Source: HB2-32-21 sp003448675 (GTDB lineage: Bacteria > Pseudomonadota > Gammaproteobacteria > Pseudomonadales > Porticoccaceae). From it: 64,000 nucleotides of DNA. The position numbers were made by a program, and so were the translations under genes. Below the pieces are notes generated by a model. It was not told where the DNA came from, ran no database searches, and worked only from the letters and a program-made list of their open reading frames with translations. Position 1 is the stretch's first letter. Each line of letters starts with the position of its first letter. Of this stretch, positions 26,173-36,170 are shown piece after piece. The stretch spans positions 1 to 64,000 of the forward strand of contig JBFHDK010000003.1 of assembly GCA_041584755.1 (NCBI GenBank). The letters run 5' to 3'.

Positions 26173-28764
26173 ATGCGACAGGAACGCTTAACTAATCAAT
26201 TACAAAACAACCTGGCTGACGCCCAATCCCTGGCTGTTGGTCGTGATCATACGGCGATTGAGCCAGTTCACCTGATGGTGGCGATGTTGCAACAACAGGG
26301 CGGCAGCGTGGGGCCTATGTTGCGTCAGGCGGGCTTTGATCTTGCCGGTTTGCAACAAAACCTTGATCAAAAGCTCGTCGCGTTAGCGACACTAACGACG
26401 GCAACCGGGGATATCAATATTTCCCAGGCCTTGGGCCGATTACTCAATCTGGCGGATAAAAAAGCCCAGCAGCAGGGTGACCAGTTTATATCCAGTGAAA
26501 CGGTACTGCTGGCGGCCTTTGAAAACAACGATGATCTGGCTGCGATACTGAATAAAGCTGGCAATAAGCAGGCCCTGGAACAAGTAGTGGCCCAGGTGCG
26601 CGGGGGCGAATCGGTGGACAATCCCGATGCCGAGGAAAACCGTCAGGCCCTGGATAAGTACACCATTGATCTCACCGAGCGGGCCGAGCAGGGCAAGCTG
26701 GACCCGGTTATCGGCCGCGATGATGAAATCCGCCGGACCGTGCAGGTACTACAGCGCCGCACCAAAAATAACCCGGTGTTGATCGGCGAGCCCGGTGTCG
26801 GCAAGACCGCCATCGTCGAAGGTCTGGCACAGCGCATTATCAATGGCGAGGTGCCTGAAAGCCTCAAGGATAAACGAGTCTTGTCCCTGGATATGGGCAG
26901 TCTCCTGGCCGGCGCCAAATTTCGCGGTGAATTTGAAGAGCGTCTGAAGGCAGTGCTGAACGAGCTGGCCAAGCAAGAGGGGCGAATTATCCTGTTTATT
27001 GATGAACTCCATACCATGGTCGGCGCCGGTAAGGCCGAGGGAGCCATGGATGCGGGCAATATGCTCAAGCCTGCTTTAGCTCGCGGCGAGCTGCACTGCG
27101 TGGGCGCCACCACGCTGGATGAATACCGCCAGTATATTGAGAAGGATGCCGCTCTGGAGCGGCGCTTCCAGAAGGTGCTGGTGGACGAACCCAATGAAGA
27201 AGACACCATCGCTATTTTGCGTGGCCTGAAAGAGCGCTACGAAGTCCACCACGGTGTGGACATTACTGACTCGGCCATTATCGCCGCGACCAAACTGTCC
27301 CAGCGCTATATCACTGACCGCCAGTTGCCGGATAAGGCCATCGATTTGATTGATGAGTCCGCCAGCCGTATTCGCATGGAAATTGATTCGAAGCCGGAAT
27401 CGATGGATAAACTGGAGCGTCGTTTGATCCAGCTAAAAATCGAGCGGGAGGCGGTAAAAAAAGACAAGGATGCGGATGAAGCTTCGCGCAAACGCCTGGC
27501 AAAGTTAGAGCAGGATATAGATGAGATAGAGCGTCAGTATGCGGATCTGGAAGAGGTCTGGAAGGCGGAAAAAATTGCTTTGAAAGGTTCGGCCCAGGTT
27601 AAAAGCGACCTGGAACAGGCACGTATGGACCTGGAAGCCGCCCGTCGGGCCGGCGATCTCGAACGAATGTCTGAATTGCAGTACGGCGTAATTCCTGGTC
27701 TGGAAGGCCAACTGGCCTCCGCCAGTGAAGCGGAGAGTGGTGCCGAGCCCAAAGCAAAGCAACTGCTGCGCAACAACGTGACAGAGGAAGAAATCGCCGA
27801 GGTAGTGTCAAAGTGGACGGGTATTCCCGTCTCAAAAATGCTCGAAGGCGAGCGCGATAAATTATTGCGTATGGAAGAAGCCTTGCACGAGCGGGTGATC
27901 GGTCAGGACGAGGCTGTGGTGGCCGTGGCCAACGCGGTAAGGCGGTCCCGGGCCGGACTGTCCGATCCGGGCAAACCCAATGGCTCTTTCCTGTTTCTCG
28001 GTCCCACCGGCGTGGGTAAGACCGAACTTTGTAAATCCCTGGCCAATTTCCTGTTCGACAGCGACGACGCCATGGTGCGCATCGATATGTCGGAGTTCAT
28101 GGAAAAACATTCCGTGGCGCGCCTGGTTGGCGCGCCTCCGGGTTATGTTGGCTACGAGGAGGGCGGTTACCTGACCGAGGCGGTGCGCCGCCGTCCCTAT
28201 TCCGTATTGTTGCTGGATGAAGTGGAAAAGGCCCACCCCGATGTTTTTAATATCCTGCTGCAGGTGCTGGATGATGGTCGGCTTACGGACGGACAGGGGC
28301 GCACCGTGGATTTTCGTAATACGGTGGTGGTGATGACCTCGAATCTGGGTTCGGACATCATCCAGAGTTTGGCTGGTGCAGAAAACTATGAGGCCATGAA
28401 GCGTGCGGTGATGGAAGTTGTGGGTACCCATTTCCGACCGGAATTTATTAACCGGGTGGATGAGGTGGTGGTATTCCATCCCCTGCTTAAGGAACAGATA
28501 TCTGGTATTGCGCGGATTCAGCTTGAGCTTTTGAAAAATCGTTTGGCGGAGCGCGAACTTGGTTTCGAGGTGGATGAGGCCGCCCTGGGACTCATTTGCG
28601 ATGCGGGTTATGACCCGGTGTACGGGGCGCGACCACTCAAACGCGCGATCCAGAATCTGTTGGAAAATCCGCTGGCTCAGGCGGTGTTGGCGGGCGAATT
28701 CAGTCCTGGAGAAGCCATTAAGGTCAGCCGTGAGGGCGATAAACTCGCTTTTACGGCTGGTTGA
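26173..28764 (+). CDS. clpB: ATP-dependent disaggregase ClpB
   Basis: An 863-aa Hsp100 that dissolves protein aggregates with DnaK. It has a Clp N domain (residues 1-145), a first AAA+ module with Walker A GEPGVGKT, a coiled-coil middle domain (about 400-525, charged text such as EQDIDEIERQYADLEE), and a second AAA+ module with GPTGVGKT and LLLDEVEKAHPDVF. The coiled-coil distinguishes it from ClpA/ClpC. Length is normal. It converges on the DUF349 gene with an 11-bp gap. Confidence 0.97.
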   Translation: MRQERLTNQLQNNLADAQSLAVGRDHTAIEPVHLMVAMLQQQGGSVGPMLRQAGFDLAGLQQNLDQKLVALATLTTATGDINISQALGRLLNLADKKAQQQGDQFISSETVLLAAFENNDDLAAILNKAGNKQALEQVVAQVRGGESVDNPDAEENRQALDKYTIDLTERAEQGKLDPVIGRDDEIRRTVQVLQRRTKNNPVLIGEPGVGKTAIVEGLAQRIINGEVPESLKDKRVLSLDMGSLLAGAKFRGEFEERLKAVLNELAKQEGRIILFIDELHTMVGAGKAEGAMDAGNMLKPALARGELHCVGATTLDEYRQYIEKDAALERRFQKVLVDEPNEEDTIAILRGLKERYEVHHGVDITDSAIIAATKLSQRYITDRQLPDKAIDLIDESASRIRMEIDSKPESMDKLERRLIQLKIEREAVKKDKDADEASRKRLAKLEQDIDEIERQYADLEEVWKAEKIALKGSAQVKSDLEQARMDLEAARRAGDLERMSELQYGVIPGLEGQLASASEAESGAEPKAKQLLRNNVTEEEIAEVVSKWTGIPVSKMLEGERDKLLRMEEALHERVIGQDEAVVAVANAVRRSRAGLSDPGKPNGSFLFLGPTGVGKTELCKSLANFLFDSDDAMVRIDMSEFMEKHSVARLVGAPPGYVGYEEGGYLTEAVRRRPYSVLLLDEVEKAHPDVFNILLQVLDDGRLTDGQGRTVDFRNTVVVMTSNLGSDIIQSLAGAENYEAMKRAVMEVVGTHFRPEFINRVDEVVVFHPLLKEQISGIARIQLELLKNRLAERELGFEVDEAALGLICDAGYDPVYGARPLKRAIQNLLENPLAQAVLAGEFSPGEAIKVSREGDKLAFTAG

Positions 28765-28775
28765 GCGGCGCTTGG

Positions 28776-31664
28776 TTAGCTTGCGGGCTTTAGTTTTTCG
28801 AGACCCTGGCAAAACCGCTGTGCCCACTCTGTTGTTGGGCGCAACGCAATAAATCGGTTGGTAATGTCGATGACAGTAGGCTGATCCTGAACCAGTTTAC
28901 TACCGGGGCTTGTTACCAAGCGTTGCATTTGCAGTTCCATACGGGACTGTTTGTCTTGATCGGGTGATTCCAGATCCGCCGCAATTTCCAGACTGATGCA
29001 GACTTTGCGAAAAGCGTCTTCCGGTGTCATTGCGGCGCCTTCCCGCCAGTAAGTTTCCAGGGCTTGAGGGTCGATGCCCGCAGGTAGCTCGTCGGGCGTT
29101 TGCCACAATTCAGTAGCCTTTTCTTGATCGCTGGCTCGTAGCGAGCATGCCTGTATTTTGTTGGTCAGACTACGCCATCGGGCTTTTTCCTGATTGCCGC
29201 GAAATGCGGTAATGATTTGTTCAGCGTTTGTTTCCAGTTCCAAAAATTGCTGGCGCAGACGCCCCTGGACTTTTGAGGGTAATTCAATGGCGTTGAATTC
29301 ACCGGTCTGTTGCCGAATGTCGGTTAATAACTGCGCGGACCGCTCTCCATCAAAAGCGTTGAGCGTATTGCGTGCCTGCATGAGCAAGGCTTCCGCCTGC
29401 TGGATTTTTCCATCTATTTCAGCGCGCCGTTGATTTTTCTGATCTTCAAGGCGTTTAAAAACGCCATCGCAGGCCTTGCGAAAAGATTGCCAGAGTTTGC
29501 GATCGACGCTTTTCGGCGTCAGACCAACGGTTTTCCATTGCGCTTGAAGGTGCTTGGCCTGCTCGATGGCATGATCCAGATCAGCCTCGCTAATCAGTGA
29601 GTCTGCCTGGTCTATCAGCTGTTCCTTGGCGTCAATATTGCGCTGGTATTCAGCTTTTAGGTGACCATAGATCCGGTCGCAAATTTTGTGCAGCGCGCGC
29701 CGGCTTTTTTGGTCGTCGGCCTTGTTTACGGGTGACAGTTCGTTAAACGCGGCGCGTGCCGCGTCCAGGGTTTGTTGTACCAGTGGCCAATCGGGCGTGG
29801 CTCCCGGCATCTCATTTGGTTTTGTAGATCCAGAGCCCACTGTTACTGACGTCAGTTCGCCGTCTAGTTCCCGGGAGGACGCTTGATTGTCGGCGTAAGC
29901 GTCTGGCCAGGCGATGGATTGCTCGTAATCCCTCAATTGCGATACCAAATCCATACGCAGCCTATAGTTGGCTTTTCTAACGTCGGCTTGCTGCGCAAGG
30001 GCTTCGGCACAAGGTTCCCAGGCGCGATCTGACGCGACCTTGAATTGATCCCACAGGCTTTGTTCGCGACGCTTGTCGGGCAGTGAACCCAGTTGTTTCC
30101 ACTGGTTTTGCAGGTTCTGAATTTGGCCTGCAAGCTCCTCGGGGTCGAGGCTGGAGTCGCACAGGGCTTCCATTTGTTGGCACAAACCCAGTTTTTTCGG
30201 CTCCAGGGCAAAACCTTTCCAGTCTTTAATTTCCTGTAGACGGGCGTTGAGGCTGGTCAGCCGTTCTTCCGAATTGCCCCGCTGAATTGGGTCTATGGCC
30301 TTGAGGCTTTGCCGTATGCGATTGTAGGCGTTTTCCGCTTTTTTAATGGTGTTGGCTTCCAGTGCTGCTTCCAATTCATCGAGTTGTAATGACAATTGGG
30401 CGAGAAACTGCTTCTTCTGGCTGCGAAGCCGTTCGATGGTCTGTTTTAGTTGTTCATTTTGTTTGCTGAGCTGTTGTAATTGTTGCGGTTGCCGCGGTGT
30501 TTCGGTTTCAGGCCAGGGCAGTTTTTTCAATATGTCGGCGCCTGACCTCTCCAGCTGTTGTAAACGAACATAGTTTTTTACATCCACGGTCCTGGCTTCG
30601 GCCAGCCATTTATCTATTTCGGCTCGGGATTCAGATAATTGTTTCAGGGTGCTGATTACCCGGCGCCACTGTCCGGAAAGACTTTGATAGCGTTTCACCT
30701 GATCGTTTGTTGGGCTGGTCGCTTGGTTGGCGTTCTGCCAGCGGCGACTGTTTTCCTCCAGTAAGGCAGTTAGCAGGTCTACACTGGATTCCGCATTACG
30801 TGCGGCGTCGGGGACATCCAGTTGCTCGAGTTCCAGGATCAGGGTGGAAAATAATTTTTCAGCAGCATTGATTTCCTGCTGATGTCGTTGTTCCATTGCC
30901 CCGGTTTTAGCCAGGTTGGCCAGATGATCAGCGCCAATGGCCATAAAGTCCTGGAACTGGGTTTGCTGTATATCGCTCGCCGAGGCGCCAAAAGCCTGCC
31001 ATTGCTGCTCAAGCCCGAGATAACGGTTGCGGTAATCGGGTGCATCTTTATTAAGACTAAGCTGGCGGGCAGCATCTATCAGATGGGTGATTCTTTTCTC
31101 TTGCTGTTCCCGGTGTTTTTCCTCGGCATCCCGTTGCTCTAGCTGTGATTTGCAGTAACGGTAGATGGTTTTGTCCTTCCCGCGGCTGGCGTCGGCCAGT
31201 TGTTTAAGCAACGTGCTCTGGTCTATACCTCTCGCCGCTAACATTCTGATTTTGGCTGATTCATGGGTTAGGGCGATTTCCAGGCGCTGGCCTTGGTCGG
31301 AAATTCTGTCGATAGCGCTGGCGATAATTTCCGGGTCGTCACTTAAGGCGGCAATGCGCGTGAGTATGTCGACCTGGTTGATGTTATTCATGGCTTCAGG
31401 CGCGGGTAAAAGTTGATTTAGCCGCTGCTGAATTGCCTGATTGAGTAGTTTTTTGCTTAAGTCGCCGGGCTTATCGATCAAACCGTCGAGCGTATTGGAG
31501 TCCTCGATTCGAGCCAGAGCCAGGCTCTTGAGATCAGGCTCGGGGTCTTTGTACAGGATGTCTACCAGCTGTTGCCGATCAGTGAGCTGGCTAATGGCTT
31601 TTTTTCTGACTTCCGGGTTTTTATGTTGCCACCTGGGTTTGAAAAGAGAGCGTAGTGGCGACAT
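28776..31664 (-). CDS. DUF349-containing protein, function unknown
   Basis: A 962-aa, largely alpha-helical charged protein. The N-terminal part has HEAT-like text (NPEVRKKAISQLTDRQQLVD). Long coiled-coil stretches follow, and at least two DUF349-type units are seen in the second half (LQAQWKTVGLTPKSVDRKLW; similarly LQNQWKQLGSLPDKRREQSL). The start MSPLRSLFKPRWQHKN at ATG 31664 is preferred over TTG 31691. No catalytic motif was seen. No secretion signal, so probably cytoplasmic. Confidence 0.8.
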   Translation of the reverse strand: MSPLRSLFKPRWQHKNPEVRKKAISQLTDRQQLVDILYKDPEPDLKSLALARIEDSNTLDGLIDKPGDLSKKLLNQAIQQRLNQLLPAPEAMNNINQVDILTRIAALSDDPEIIASAIDRISDQGQRLEIALTHESAKIRMLAARGIDQSTLLKQLADASRGKDKTIYRYCKSQLEQRDAEEKHREQQEKRITHLIDAARQLSLNKDAPDYRNRYLGLEQQWQAFGASASDIQQTQFQDFMAIGADHLANLAKTGAMEQRHQQEINAAEKLFSTLILELEQLDVPDAARNAESSVDLLTALLEENSRRWQNANQATSPTNDQVKRYQSLSGQWRRVISTLKQLSESRAEIDKWLAEARTVDVKNYVRLQQLERSGADILKKLPWPETETPRQPQQLQQLSKQNEQLKQTIERLRSQKKQFLAQLSLQLDELEAALEANTIKKAENAYNRIRQSLKAIDPIQRGNSEERLTSLNARLQEIKDWKGFALEPKKLGLCQQMEALCDSSLDPEELAGQIQNLQNQWKQLGSLPDKRREQSLWDQFKVASDRAWEPCAEALAQQADVRKANYRLRMDLVSQLRDYEQSIAWPDAYADNQASSRELDGELTSVTVGSGSTKPNEMPGATPDWPLVQQTLDAARAAFNELSPVNKADDQKSRRALHKICDRIYGHLKAEYQRNIDAKEQLIDQADSLISEADLDHAIEQAKHLQAQWKTVGLTPKSVDRKLWQSFRKACDGVFKRLEDQKNQRRAEIDGKIQQAEALLMQARNTLNAFDGERSAQLLTDIRQQTGEFNAIELPSKVQGRLRQQFLELETNAEQIITAFRGNQEKARWRSLTNKIQACSLRASDQEKATELWQTPDELPAGIDPQALETYWREGAAMTPEDAFRKVCISLEIAADLESPDQDKQSRMELQMQRLVTSPGSKLVQDQPTVIDITNRFIALRPTTEWAQRFCQGLEKLKPAS

Positions 31665-31790
31665 AAACTTAGTTCCGTTTTTTTCCGACAAAGATTGTTT
31701 TGGGGTAGTATCGGTGACGGTTATGTCGGCGTACAGAGTCAGGTTTCGCGCCTGGTTAGCTCATGTGCGCAAGGCCGGTTTCCCTTGTTT

Positions 31791-32276
31791 TTAGTCGCAG
31801 TTTTCTTCAATGCTTTTTGCGGTTTCTTCTTCCCTGGCTTTTTTCTCCTCGGGAGTCAGGTAGCGTAGCTCACCGGTATCTGGGTCATTAATGCGAACCC
31901 TGGCGCGTGTGCGTAGAATCTCGGCATTTTTTCGCGCAATTTCACAGTTTTTCTTCCTTTGAGCCCGAATAGCCTTTTCTTTCTTTTTAGCTGCTTTTGT
32001 TTCTTCCGTGGATTTCTCGGGCTCCTTTTGGGGTTTGTTTGTTGTCTGAGCGGGAGCGGGCGGCTTGGTATTATCCTTCTCGACTTCATCCGTCGCCGGT
32101 TTGTGCTCGCCGGTTCTTACGTCAACTGTTTCACTTTCGTTTCCCTGCGGGGCCACTGCGCCGTAGTGCGTTACCCCGTTTTCATCCGTCCACTTATAAA
32201 CCTTAGCCGCGAGCACGTCGCTGCTGAAAGCCAAGCCCAGCGCGGTCGCAAACAATATAATCATTGGTATCTTCAT
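31791..32276 (-). CDS. Secreted DUF4124-domain protein
   Basis: A 161-aa protein with signal peptide MKIPMIILFATALGLAFS, cleaved after VLAA. A DUF4124 motif follows directly: KVYKWTDENGVTHYGAVAPQ. The rest is low-complexity and highly charged (KKKEKAIRAQRKKNCEIARK) and contains a conserved-looking RVRINDPDTGELRYLTPEEK. GGAG lies upstream of ATG 32276. It is likely periplasmic; no activity is known for the family. Confidence 0.85.
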   Translation of the reverse strand: MKIPMIILFATALGLAFSSDVLAAKVYKWTDENGVTHYGAVAPQGNESETVDVRTGEHKPATDEVEKDNTKPPAPAQTTNKPQKEPEKSTEETKAAKKKEKAIRAQRKKNCEIARKNAEILRTRARVRINDPDTGELRYLTPEEKKAREEETAKSIEENCD

Positions 32277-32704
32277 GGTTGACGCTCCATGTGAAATCCT
32301 GGTCCCCAAATACTAGCGGCATTTCAATCCAAAATATGTGGTCGAGCCGACAGTAAGCGATTCTAAGTCAAGTTCACGACCGGATGGTAGCTGTCCGTTG
32401 ACTAAAACGCGAGGAAGGTATAGTCTGCGCCTCCCGATAAGCGCGAGGGCTAGCCCTATGCGCGACAACGCTCGAAAACCGGCAGCCACCGGTTGTTTGG
32501 GCATAAACCAGATGGGCGAAAACAGCGCTCCATGGTCATCTGCAAAAAGCGGCGTTTACCCACGGCGCGAAGGGTAGTCTCTATCAAAAGTGTGTGGACT
32601 ACCGATGCTCTCACAGGCGAGCCTGTTGCGATGTCTCAGCGTTGTTTGATCCCGTCACTAGATAGCCGACGCGGTAAACAGTCGGTCAAGCTGAGGTAGA
32701 ACTC
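32277..32704. other. Intergenic region upstream of ilvB
   Basis: Divergent control region of 428 bp between the DUF4124 gene and ilvB. A hairpin AACCGG-CAGCCA-CCGGTT (32477-32494) could be a leader structure but lacks a T-run. No branched-chain leader peptide was recognised: the two open frames here (32338-32577 and 32493-32699) have no Leu/Val/Ile runs. Confidence 0.45.
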
Positions 32705-34441
32705 GTGGAAAATCTTTCCGGCGGTGAAATCCTGGTTCGTGCGCTTAAAGATGCGGGCGTCAGGCATCTGTGGGGCTATCCCGGTGGGGCGGCTCTGCAT
32801 ATTTACGATGCCATCTTCAAACAGGATGAAGTCAAACATATATTGATGCGCCATGAGCAGGCGGCGGTTCATGCTGCCGACGCCTATGCGCGAGCTACTG
32901 GTGAGGTGGGTGCAGCGCTGGTGACTTCTGGTCCCGGCGCGACCAATGCCATTACCGGCATCGCAACTGCCTATATGGACTCCATTCCTCTGGTGGTGAT
33001 CTCCGGGCAGGTGCCCCAGGAAAAAATTGGCGAGGACGCTTTTCAGGAAACCGATATGATCGGTATTTCCCGGCCTGTGGTTAAGCACAGCTTTCTGGTG
33101 AAAAATCAGGAAGATATTGCCGAGACACTCGCCAAGGCTTTTTATATTGCCGCCAGTGGTCGCCCAGGCCCGGTGGTGGTGGATGTGCCCAAGGACGTTA
33201 CCGACCCTAACGTACAGGTGCCTTACAAGTATCCAGAAAAAATCAAAATCCGTTCCTATCAGCCTGCGCTGCGTGGCCACTCAGGACAGATTAAACGTGC
33301 GGTTAAACTGCTATTGTCGGCAAAACGACCGGTGATTTATAGCGGTGGTGGTGTTGTTATGGGCAATGCGTCGGAGGCGCTGACGAACCTTGCCAGGTTG
33401 CTTAATTACCCCGTCACTAACACGCTTATGGGGCTGGGCGGTTTTCCCGGTTCTGATCAACAGTTTCTGGGCATGCTGGGTATGCACGGCACCTTTGAGG
33501 CTAATACCGCCATGCATCATGCCGATGTTATTCTTGCCGTTGGCGCCCGTTTTGACGACCGGGTGACCAACACGCCGGACAAGTTTTGTCCCTCGGCCAA
33601 GATCATTCATATTGATGTGGACCCTTCATCCATCAGCAAAACGGTGCCGGTGGACATTCCCATTGTTGGCCCCTGCGACGTGGTGTTGGCGGATATGCTG
33701 ACCCTGATAGAAGCTGGCAAGGACAGGCCCGACAGTGATGCCATCAGCGAGTGGTGGCAGCAGATCGATGGTTGGCGCGAGCGCTATGGCCTTTACACCC
33801 GACCGCGTTATGAGCCCAGTGATGGCAAGCTGATTAAACCCCAGGATGCCATCAAGGCCCTCTATAAGGTCACCGAAGGTCAAGCGTACATTACTTCGGA
33901 TGTGGGCCAGCACCAGATGTTCGCCGCCCAGTACTATCTGTTTGACAAGCCCCGTCAGTGGTTTAACTCTGGCGGCCTCGGCACCATGGGCTATGGCCTG
34001 CCGGCGGCGATGGGTGTGCAGATGGCCTTCCCTGATGCCCCGGTGGCCTGTGTCACGGGAGAGGGCAGCATCCAGATGTGTATTCAGGAGCTATCCGCCT
34101 GTACCCAGCACCAGTTGCCGGTGAAGATTATAATTCTCAACAATCAGGCTTTGGGAATGGTTAAGCAGTGGCAGGATATGCAATACGGCAGCCGTTACTC
34201 TCATGTGCTCTATGAAGACTCCCTGCCAGATTTCGTCAAGCTGGCGGAATCTTACGGCCATATCGGTATGCGGGTGGAGCACCTGGACGAGCTGGAATCG
34301 GGACTGGAGGAATGTTTCAGTCATAAGGATCGGGTGGTGATTCTGGATATCAGCGTCGATGAGGCCGAGCACGTCTATCCGATGCTGATTGCGCCCGGCT
34401 CCATGCGGGACATGTGGCTCAACAAAACGGAGCGCACCTGA
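32705..34441 (+). CDS. ilvB: Acetolactate synthase large (catalytic) subunit
   Basis: A 578-aa ThDP enzyme, first common step of Val/Leu/Ile synthesis. Motifs: GYPGGAALHIYDAI, the catalytic Glu region LMRHEQAAVHAADAYAR, VTSGPGATNAITGIATAYMD, and the ThDP/Mg site in GEGSIQMCIQELSACTQHQL. The start is GTG 32705 with GAGG about 8 bases upstream. The stop overlaps ilvH (TGATG). The biosynthetic type is favoured over the catabolic type by the adjacent ilvH and ilvC. Confidence 0.95.
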   Translation: MENLSGGEILVRALKDAGVRHLWGYPGGAALHIYDAIFKQDEVKHILMRHEQAAVHAADAYARATGEVGAALVTSGPGATNAITGIATAYMDSIPLVVISGQVPQEKIGEDAFQETDMIGISRPVVKHSFLVKNQEDIAETLAKAFYIAASGRPGPVVVDVPKDVTDPNVQVPYKYPEKIKIRSYQPALRGHSGQIKRAVKLLLSAKRPVIYSGGGVVMGNASEALTNLARLLNYPVTNTLMGLGGFPGSDQQFLGMLGMHGTFEANTAMHHADVILAVGARFDDRVTNTPDKFCPSAKIIHIDVDPSSISKTVPVDIPIVGPCDVVLADMLTLIEAGKDRPDSDAISEWWQQIDGWRERYGLYTRPRYEPSDGKLIKPQDAIKALYKVTEGQAYITSDVGQHQMFAAQYYLFDKPRQWFNSGGLGTMGYGLPAAMGVQMAFPDAPVACVTGEGSIQMCIQELSACTQHQLPVKIIILNNQALGMVKQWQDMQYGSRYSHVLYEDSLPDFVKLAESYGHIGMRVEHLDELESGLEECFSHKDRVVILDISVDEAEHVYPMLIAPGSMRDMWLNKTERT

Positions 34442-34932
34442 TGAGAAGAATCATTTCAGTGTTGCTGGAAAACCAGGCCGGTTCCTTGTCGCGGGTGGTG
34501 GGGTTGTTTTCCCAGCGCGGATACAATATCGACTCACTGACAGTTGCTCCTACCGAGGACCCGACCCTGTCGCGCCTAACCTTGACTACCACGGGAGACG
34601 ATTTTGTTATCCAGCAGGTGACCAAGCAGCTGAACAAGCTGGTGGACGTGGTGAAAGTGCAGGACCTCACCGAGGGCGCTCACATCGAGCGGGAGTTGAT
34701 GCTGTTGAAGGTGCGCGCTGAAGGGGCTGATAGGGAAGAGATCAAGCGCTGCGTGGACATCTTCCGCGGTCAAATTGTCGATGTTGGTCCCACCACCTAT
34801 GTGGTGCAGATTACCGGTAATAGCGGCAAACTGGATTCTTTTATCGAGGCCCTGGGTGATGCGGTTATCCTTGAGACTGTACGCACCGGGGTTTCAGGCA
34901 TTGGCCGGGGAGAGAAAGCGCTGCGGCTATGA
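34441..34932 (+). CDS. ilvH: Acetolactate synthase small (regulatory) subunit
   Basis: A 163-aa ACT-domain subunit giving valine feedback control. It has the N-terminal ACT text MRRIISVLLENQAGSLSRVV and GYNIDSLTVAPTEDPTLSRL, and the C-terminal domain with HIERELMLLKVRAEG. ATG 34441 overlaps the ilvB stop, so the subunits are translationally coupled. Confidence 0.96.
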   Translation: MRRIISVLLENQAGSLSRVVGLFSQRGYNIDSLTVAPTEDPTLSRLTLTTTGDDFVIQQVTKQLNKLVDVVKVQDLTEGAHIERELMLLKVRAEGADREEIKRCVDIFRGQIVDVGPTTYVVQITGNSGKLDSFIEALGDAVILETVRTGVSGIGRGEKALRL

Positions 34933-35034
34933 TGGCGGGCTACCCTTGTGGTGGTTAACAAGCGAGTTTTTAAATAAACAGAAAATTTCTAGGGGGCGCA
35001 GGCCCGGAACTTAAACCAACCAGGTGGAAAAAAC

Positions 35035-36054
35035 ATGCAGGTTTATTACGACAAAGATTGTGATGTCTCCATTATCAAGAACAAGACCGTGGCCATTGTC
35101 GGCTATGGCTCCCAGGGCCATGCCCACGCGCTGAACCTGCGGGATTCCGGGGTGGAAAACGTTATTGTTGCGTTGCGCAAGGGTTCTTCGTCGGTGGCCA
35201 AAGCCGAAGGCGAGGGCCTCAAGGTAATGGACATTGGTGAGGCGGTTGGTCAGGCGGACGTGGTCATGATACTGGCGCCGGACGAGCATCAAAAAGCCAT
35301 CTACTATGGCGAGGTGGAGCCCAATCTGAAGCAAGGTGCGGCGTTGGCTTTTGCTCACGGCCTGAATATCCACTTTCAGATGATTGAGCCTCGCGCTGAT
35401 CTCGACGTCATCATGATCGCCCCGAAAGGCCCGGGCCACACAGGACGCAGCACCTATCAGGAAGGGGGTGGCGTACCTTCACTGATCGCTGTTTACCAGG
35501 ATGCCAGTGGCCAGGCCAAGGACATTGCCCTGTCCTACGCGTCGGCCAATGGTGGCGGTCGTTCCGGCATTATCGAAACCAATTTCCGTGAAGAGACCGA
35601 GACCGATCTGTTCGGTGAACAGGCGGTATTGTGCGGTGGCGCCACAGCGCTGGTGCAGGCCGGTTTTGAAACCCTGGTGGAAGCGGGCTACGCGCCGGAA
35701 ATGGCTTACTTTGAGTGTCTTCACGAATTAAAGTTGATCGTTGACCTGATGTATCAGGGCGGTATCGCCGATATGCGTTACTCCATTTCCAACACCGCCG
35801 AGTATGGTGACTATACCAGTGGACCGCGGGTCATCACCGAGGAGACCAAGGCGGAAATGAAACGCATTCTGGATGATATTCAGACGGGCAAATTTGCTCG
35901 GGAGTTTATTCTCGACAACCAGGCCGGCAACCCGGTGTTGAAAGCCCGTCGCCGCCGGTCTGCCGAGCATCCTATCGAGGAAGTAGGCGCCCGTTTGCGC
36001 GCCATGATGCCCTGGATTGGCGCCAACAAAATTATCGATAAGTCCCGCAACTGA
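35035..36054 (+). CDS. ilvC: Ketol-acid reductoisomerase, class I
   Basis: A 339-aa short-form enzyme converting acetolactate to dihydroxyisovalerate using NADPH. The nucleotide-binding loop is VGYGSQGHAHALNLRDSG; the catalytic region includes MIAPKGPGHTGRSTYQEGGG and ETFREETETDLFGEQ-like text (TNFREETETDLFGEQAVLCG). The start is ATG 35035 with AGGTGG upstream. It lies 102 bp after ilvH with no gene between, probably the same operon. Confidence 0.97.
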   Translation: MQVYYDKDCDVSIIKNKTVAIVGYGSQGHAHALNLRDSGVENVIVALRKGSSSVAKAEGEGLKVMDIGEAVGQADVVMILAPDEHQKAIYYGEVEPNLKQGAALAFAHGLNIHFQMIEPRADLDVIMIAPKGPGHTGRSTYQEGGGVPSLIAVYQDASGQAKDIALSYASANGGGRSGIIETNFREETETDLFGEQAVLCGGATALVQAGFETLVEAGYAPEMAYFECLHELKLIVDLMYQGGIADMRYSISNTAEYGDYTSGPRVITEETKAEMKRILDDIQTGKFAREFILDNQAGNPVLKARRRRSAEHPIEEVGARLRAMMPWIGANKIIDKSRN

Positions 36055-36105
36055 TCGGTCATTTTCTAGCATGCCGCTGTTTTAACAGCAGCGGTGTAGA
36101 CTCCT

Positions 36106-36132
36106 AACGGCAGGCCTGGGCCTGCCGTTTCG
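36106..36132 (+). terminator. Probable Rho-independent terminator after ilvC
   Basis: GC-rich stem AACGGCAGGC/GCCTGCCGTT with a 4-nt loop (36106-36129), followed by only a short T-tract (TTTCG). It lies between ilvC and pssA. The weak T-tract lowers confidence. Confidence 0.55.
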
Positions 36133-36170
36133 CGTTATACTGGGCCTGTTAATCCCCTTGGTGTAAAGCG